64,000 nt of DNA from Sisyra terminalis (taxonomy: Eukaryota; Arthropoda; Insecta; Neuroptera; Sisyridae). Location: assembly GCA_958496175.1 (NCBI GenBank), contig OY292278.1, positions 42,594,001 through 42,658,000 on the forward strand, given 5' to 3'. Under the pieces are notes generated by a model that was given only the letters and a program-made list of their open reading frames with translations, was not told the origin of the DNA and did no database searches. Position numbers and translations under genes: made by a program. Positions 59,540-64,000 of the stretch are shown here, piece after piece (the stretch's first letter is position 1; the number at the start of each line of letters is the position of its first letter).

Positions 59540-60640
59540 AATCAGAATTAATAAAAAGAAAACTTTCTATGGCTATAAACCAATATGTTGTGTTCTTCCA
59601 AAAGTTCAAAATTATATCAATATTATCTTTTAAAACTTATCATAAATATGATTAGAATTTGAGAGAAAATATAAATTATTTTTTAGTAAAGGTTTAACAT
59701 TCTTTTTGGTTATTCTTCTGGTAAAAATAAGCTCAAATGTTACATCTAAAATTCAAATTTATAAGATAGGAAGCTACTGTTTGTTCTGAAAGTTTTAAGC
59801 AAAATATTTTTTTCGAAGTTATTGTACCTCAAAGCCCAAAAAATTATAATTTTGTGTTTTACTTTAAATGTTATATTTGCTAGAGAAGTTGCCAATTTTT
59901 TTTTACATGGATTTCAAAGATTAATTTGCGAATATTATAAAGTACTTTGTTTCTCAAATTATACAGAAAAATTAAAATTTTGCATTCCTTTGCTTATAAG
60001 AAGTGTCCCATGATTTTTTTCAAATTTTGAATCTGCCATTATTTTTACGGGGAAATGTTACAAAGAAAAAAAATTAAATTATTGAGGTTAATCAGAATTA
60101 ATAAAAAGAACACTTTCTATGGCTATAAACCAATATGTTGTGTTCTTCCAAAAGTCCAAAATTATATCAATATTATTTTTTAAAAATTATCTTAAATATG
60201 ATTAGTATTTGAGAGAAAATATAAATTATTTTTAGTAAAGGTTTAACATTCTTTTTGGTTATTCTTCTGGTAAAAATAAGCCCAAACTTTACTTCTGAAA
60301 TTCAAATTTATTGGATATGAAGTAAATGTTTGATCTGAAAGTTTTAAGCAAAATAATTTTTTAGAAGTTATTGTACCTAAAGCCCAAAAATGTATAATTT
60401 TGTGTTTTTCTTTAAATTTTATATTTGCTAGAGAAGTTGCCAATTTTTTTTTTTACATGAATTTCAAAGATTGATTTACCATTATTATAAAGTACCTTGT
60501 TTCTCAAATTATGCAGAAAAGTTAAAGTTTTGCATTACCCTGCTTATAAAAAATATCCCATGATTTTTTCAAATTTTGAATCAGCCATTATTTTTACGAG
60601 AAAATATTACAAAGAAAAAATAAATAAATTATTGAGGTAC
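59540..60640 (+). repeat. Direct tandem duplication, two units of 550 bp
   Basis: Units 59540-60089 and 60090-60640 align end to end with about 5-8 percent differences (AATCAGAATTAATAAAAAGA start, AATTATTGAGGT end). Small frames in each unit are counterparts. No coding function is apparent. Confidence 0.8.
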
Positions 60641-60955
60641 TCAATCATTGCATAATTCAGGTACTTTGGTCATATATCTTTGAAGTAATGAAAGAAATGG
60701 AACTACTTATAGTTGAAGAAAAAATGAAATGCAAACATAGCAATGTTAGATTCCTTATACGAATAAAGGAGCTAAGTGGGTACTTATTACTTAAAGCAGT
60801 TTATCTAATACAAGACAAGAAAAAATGAATGATGATGAAGGTAACCAAATCCATTGGAATGGAATGACAAAAAAGAGAGACATAAATTTAAATTTATGTA
60901 TTATAGTAATCAAAACCGTATTTAACAATAAAATTATATAAAAAATATTTTAAGC

Positions 60956-61180
60956 CAGCGGTTCCTAACCTTTTTCAGCTGCTGACCCCCAAGGAAATCA
61001 AGTCTAATGTCAAAGACCCCTGAGTGGAAAAAAGGTGCAATTTTCGGACAATATTATATTTTAGTATTTCTTCATTAAATTAAAAAACAAAAAACAAACT
61101 TTTTCAAATGGGACCGTGGACCCCCAAACATAAGCTCGCGAACTTCCAGGGGTCCGCGGACCACAGGTTAGGAATCAATA
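60956..61180. mobile_element. hAT-type MITE, 225 bp
   Basis: Left CAGCGGTTCCTAACC, right (reverse complement) TATTGATTCCTAACC. Degenerate duplication TTTTAAGC / CTTTAAGG. It is the most complete copy of the family also present at 961-1436 and 61703-61894. Confidence 0.7.
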
Positions 61181-61575
61181 CTTTAAGGTACTATTCTGCT
61201 ATTTGAAGCCCCAAAACTGTAAAATTTACTATGTTTTTTCTTTGGTTTATTGTAATTAAATTGTTAAAAATTAGGTACAGAAATATTTTTTTTGTCTTTT
61301 TTTACACAAATAAGTCTTTTGAGTCTCAAAAAAATAAATTCAAATTTGTTGACCAATTTTTGCGAGAACCATTCGATGGATTTAGATTAAATATAATGCA
61401 TGTTATTAAATGAAAAATCTTTTTACTCATTTATTAGAATAATATGTGATTAAAAAAGGTACAATGAAAACCCCTTTTTTGTGGGTCTTGTTAGATTCAA
61501 ATAAGGAATTCCCTAAGGTTCTCAAATTGGAACGTATCGCAAAGACCTGTTGGGTCTTAATTGTACATTTATAGG

Positions 61576-61701
61576 TATATCCTTATGGATAAATTCCCAA
61601 AAATTATCATTCTAGCCTAGGATCATATACAATCATAAACAATGCTCTATATGATCCTAGGCTAGAATGATAATTTTTGGGGATTTATCCATAAGGACAT
61701 A
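61576..61701. repeat. 126-bp hairpin with 53-bp arms
   Basis: Arms 61576-61628 and 61649-61701 are inverted copies with two or three differences (TATCCTTATGGATAAAT ... TAGCCTAGGATCATAT) around a 20-nt loop. It abuts the truncated hAT-type copy that follows. Confidence 0.75.
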
Positions 61702-61702
61702 A

Positions 61703-61894
61703 CCGGGTCCGCGAGCCTATGTTTGGGGGTCCGGGGTCCCATTTCAAAAAGTTTGTTTTTTGTTTTTTAATTTAATGAAGGAATACTAAAATATAATATT
61801 GTCCAAAAATTGCACCTTTTTTTCACTCACGGGTCCTTGGCATTATGCTTGATTTCCTTAGGGGTCCGCGGCTGAAAAAGGTTAGGAACCGCTG
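61703..61894. mobile_element. hAT-type MITE, truncated copy
   Basis: Matches the reverse orientation of 60956-61180, from CGCGAGCCTATGTTTGGGGG to the end GGTTAGGAACCGCTG at 61894, but lacks the other terminus, which is replaced by the hairpin. Confidence 0.7.
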
Positions 61895-61999
61895 ATATAG
61901 AGAAATATTTGCGACAAAAGGATTAAAATAAAAATAATTTTACTTTAGGTAATAATGTTCAGTTTTTATATCAAAATTCAATATTTTTGTGTTGAGTCT

Positions 62000-63480
62000 T
62001 CCCAGTTAGATCCCATCAGGTATCCAATTGAGAAAAAGTGATGTTTTCTTTATTTCCACGTTGAAGTTTCCCACTTAGATCCCACACCGGCTCCAATGGA
62101 AAAAACTGTCTTTAATTATTGTTTCTAATAAGAATTTTTCATTGGGATATTCATTAACTTTCAAATCCTATTGTAGTTTCCAGTCGGATTTTTCCTCTCT
62201 CCTCTTCGAAAGATTTAATCATGAAAATCCTCATTCAGTAGTCAAAGTATGGCTTCGTAAATGTAATGCAAAAAATTTTATCAAAATTGGTTCAGTGATT
62301 CCCAAACAAAGTGGTTCCTTTCGTTAAAAGTGAAGAAGCTATTTCTTTTTTTTGAACTTCTCAAGATTATGGTACCATTCTTCAACTTATATGAAATTTG
62401 ATTATTAAAAAATATCTTAATAATTACAACTGTCATTAATTGTTGTTTCTAATAAGAATTTTTCATTAGGATATACATTAAGCTTCCACGTTGAAGTTTC
62501 CCACTTAGATCCCCAACCGGCACCAATGGAAAAAACTGTCATTAATTGTTGTTTTTAATAAGAATTTTTCATTAGGATATCCATTAAGCTTCAATTCAGG
62601 TTTCCATATTGAGCATGCCTTATTGGAACCCAATTAGATCCCCGATATATATTAGGCCATCCTATAGTAGTTTCCTGTTGGATTTTTCCTCTCTCATCTC
62701 CGAAAGATTTAATCTTGAAAATCCCTAATGTAATCCAAAAAATTTTATCAAAATCGGTTCAGTGATTCCCAAAGTGATCCCATTCGTTAAAAATCAAGAA
62801 ACCATTTCTTTTTTTTTTTTTTTGAACTTCTCAAGATTATGGTACCATTTTTCAACTCGTATGAAATTTGATTCTTAAAAAATACCTTAAAAACTACAAC
62901 GGAACAATTTTAATTAGCCTTCACTCTTTTTGTAGAATCAAATGACTGCGATAATGTTTTATCATTTGAAAATCAAAAAATTTATACGTAAAACAAAAAT
63001 AGAAATTCGTTTTCGTGTATTGTTTCTAATAAGAATTTTTCATTAGGATATCCATTAAGCTTCAATTTAGGTTTCCAATATGAGCATACCTGATTGGAAC
63101 CCAATGACATCCTCGATATATATTGGGCCATCCTATAATAGTTTCCAGTCGGATTTTTCCTCTCTCCTTTTCAAAAGATTTAATCTTGAAAATCCTTAAT
63201 GTAATGCAAAATTTTTTATCAAAATCGGTTCAGTGATTCCCAAACAAAGTGATCCCTTTCGTTAAAAGTCAAGATAGCCATTTCTTTTTTTTTTTTTGAA
63301 CTTCTCAAAATTATGGTACCATTCTTCACCTTATATGAAATTTGATTATTAAAAAATACCTTAATAATTACAACGGAACTACTTTAATTATCCTTCACTC
63401 TTTTTGTAGTACCAAATGACTACCATAATGTTTTATCATTTGAAAATCAAAAATTCTATACATAAAACAAAAATAGAAAT
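62000..63480 (+). repeat. Complex direct repeats, period about 470 bp
   Basis: The block ATAAGAATTTTTCATTAGGATA, TTTCCAGTCGGATTTTTCCT, AAAATCGGTTCAGTGATTCC and TTCTCAAGATTATGGTACCA recurs in that order from about 62120, 62560 and 63025. A shorter unit (GTTTCCCACTTAGATCCC) lies near 62060 and 62490. The units differ by small indels. Non-coding. Confidence 0.75.
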
Positions 63481-64000
63481 TCTTTTTCGTGTAATTTCAC
63501 TTTCAAACTCTTATCATCTTTTTGTTATATTTTTTTTTTAATTTTGAACAATGGCCACTTCCAGAGTTAAAGACGCGTGAAATCTTAAATGTTTTTTTGA
63601 TAAAAAACTTAACATTTGTTCAACTGGATAAAACTATGAAAACATTTCAAGTAAAATTCAATTTGGGAATAGGAAAATCAAATAAAATTAACAAACTTTT
63701 GTCTTTTAGAGTTCTGATGTTGAAGAACAAAAATAGGAGAAAAAAAAGTTTCTACTTGATAATATCATTACTTCTATTATCACGGTCCAAATGAAGATCG
63801 TGAAGATTACAACGTCGGTAATGATATTGCTAAAGTTTATGAATCGAGTACGATAATTTAATGTTTTATCTTGATTTAGTTTTTCATTTTGGTGCTAATG
63901 AATGCCGCTTGCTGATGAATATACGGAAAAAAAAATGATTTAAAAAGATGAAGAATAAAAAAAGCAATATAGGAGAAAGAGATTATCCGCGGCCTGTTTA
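63481..64000. other. Window end, no certain gene
   Basis: A 90-codon frame (63522-63794) is AT-driven. In another frame HGPNEDREDYNVGNDIAKVY then ESSTII precedes a stop at about 63861 and has a protein-like composition, but no acceptor site lies in its short open stretch. It could be a broken terminal exon. Confidence 0.3.

Overview
The window is AT-rich animal nuclear DNA, and the gene content points to an insect. Two plus-strand, four-exon genes of the Osiris family (DUF1676), which is essentially confined to insects, lie next to each other. This fits the syntenic Osiris cluster known from many insect orders. The order of the source insect cannot be fixed from this sequence.

Gene 1 (exons at 18000-18155, 18298-18562, 18640-18842, 24981-25112; 251 aa) and gene 2 (exons at 32312-32598, 42762-42946, 43666-43874, 44509-44793; 321 aa) join in frame at GT/AG boundaries. 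They use the same pattern of intron phases for introns 2 and 3. Both encode a signal peptide, a two-cysteine N-terminal region, a conserved middle, a long hydrophobic segment and a Tyr/His/Ser-rich tail. Family knowledge suggests secretory or endosomal membrane-associated proteins of cuticle-forming epithelia. Introns of 6.1 kb and 10.2 kb are filled with transposable elements.

Nearly everything else is transposon-derived. Positions 1-1552 hold two Penelope-like element fragments in opposite orientation, one interrupted by a hAT-type insertion. Positions 4.9-6.4 kb hold a fold-back array of one recurrent motif, and 7.1-8.2 kb a TA-flanked palindromic element. Positions 9.6-11.1 kb hold an element with 400-bp inverted arms. 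A multicopy arthropod ORF relic lies at 11.5-12.3 kb, decayed mariner copies at 14-16.5 kb and a non-LTR retrotransposon tail at 16.6-17.6 kb. Downstream of gene 1 are two more decayed non-LTR elements (26.2-28.5 kb). From 45 to 64 kb there are hAT-type elements with clean 8-bp duplications, palindromes, dispersed arthropod repeats and two sets of direct tandem repeats.

Points that deserve a second look: hammerhead-ribozyme-like cores sitting in long palindromes; a set of unusually large palindromic elements with TA or TTAA target sites; two short candidate spliced coding regions (8790-9099 and 58940-59217) that match no repeat I recognise; and gene 2 lacking the C-terminal AQXLAY-type motif that gene 1 keeps. 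I found no convincing tRNA, rRNA or CRISPR feature.
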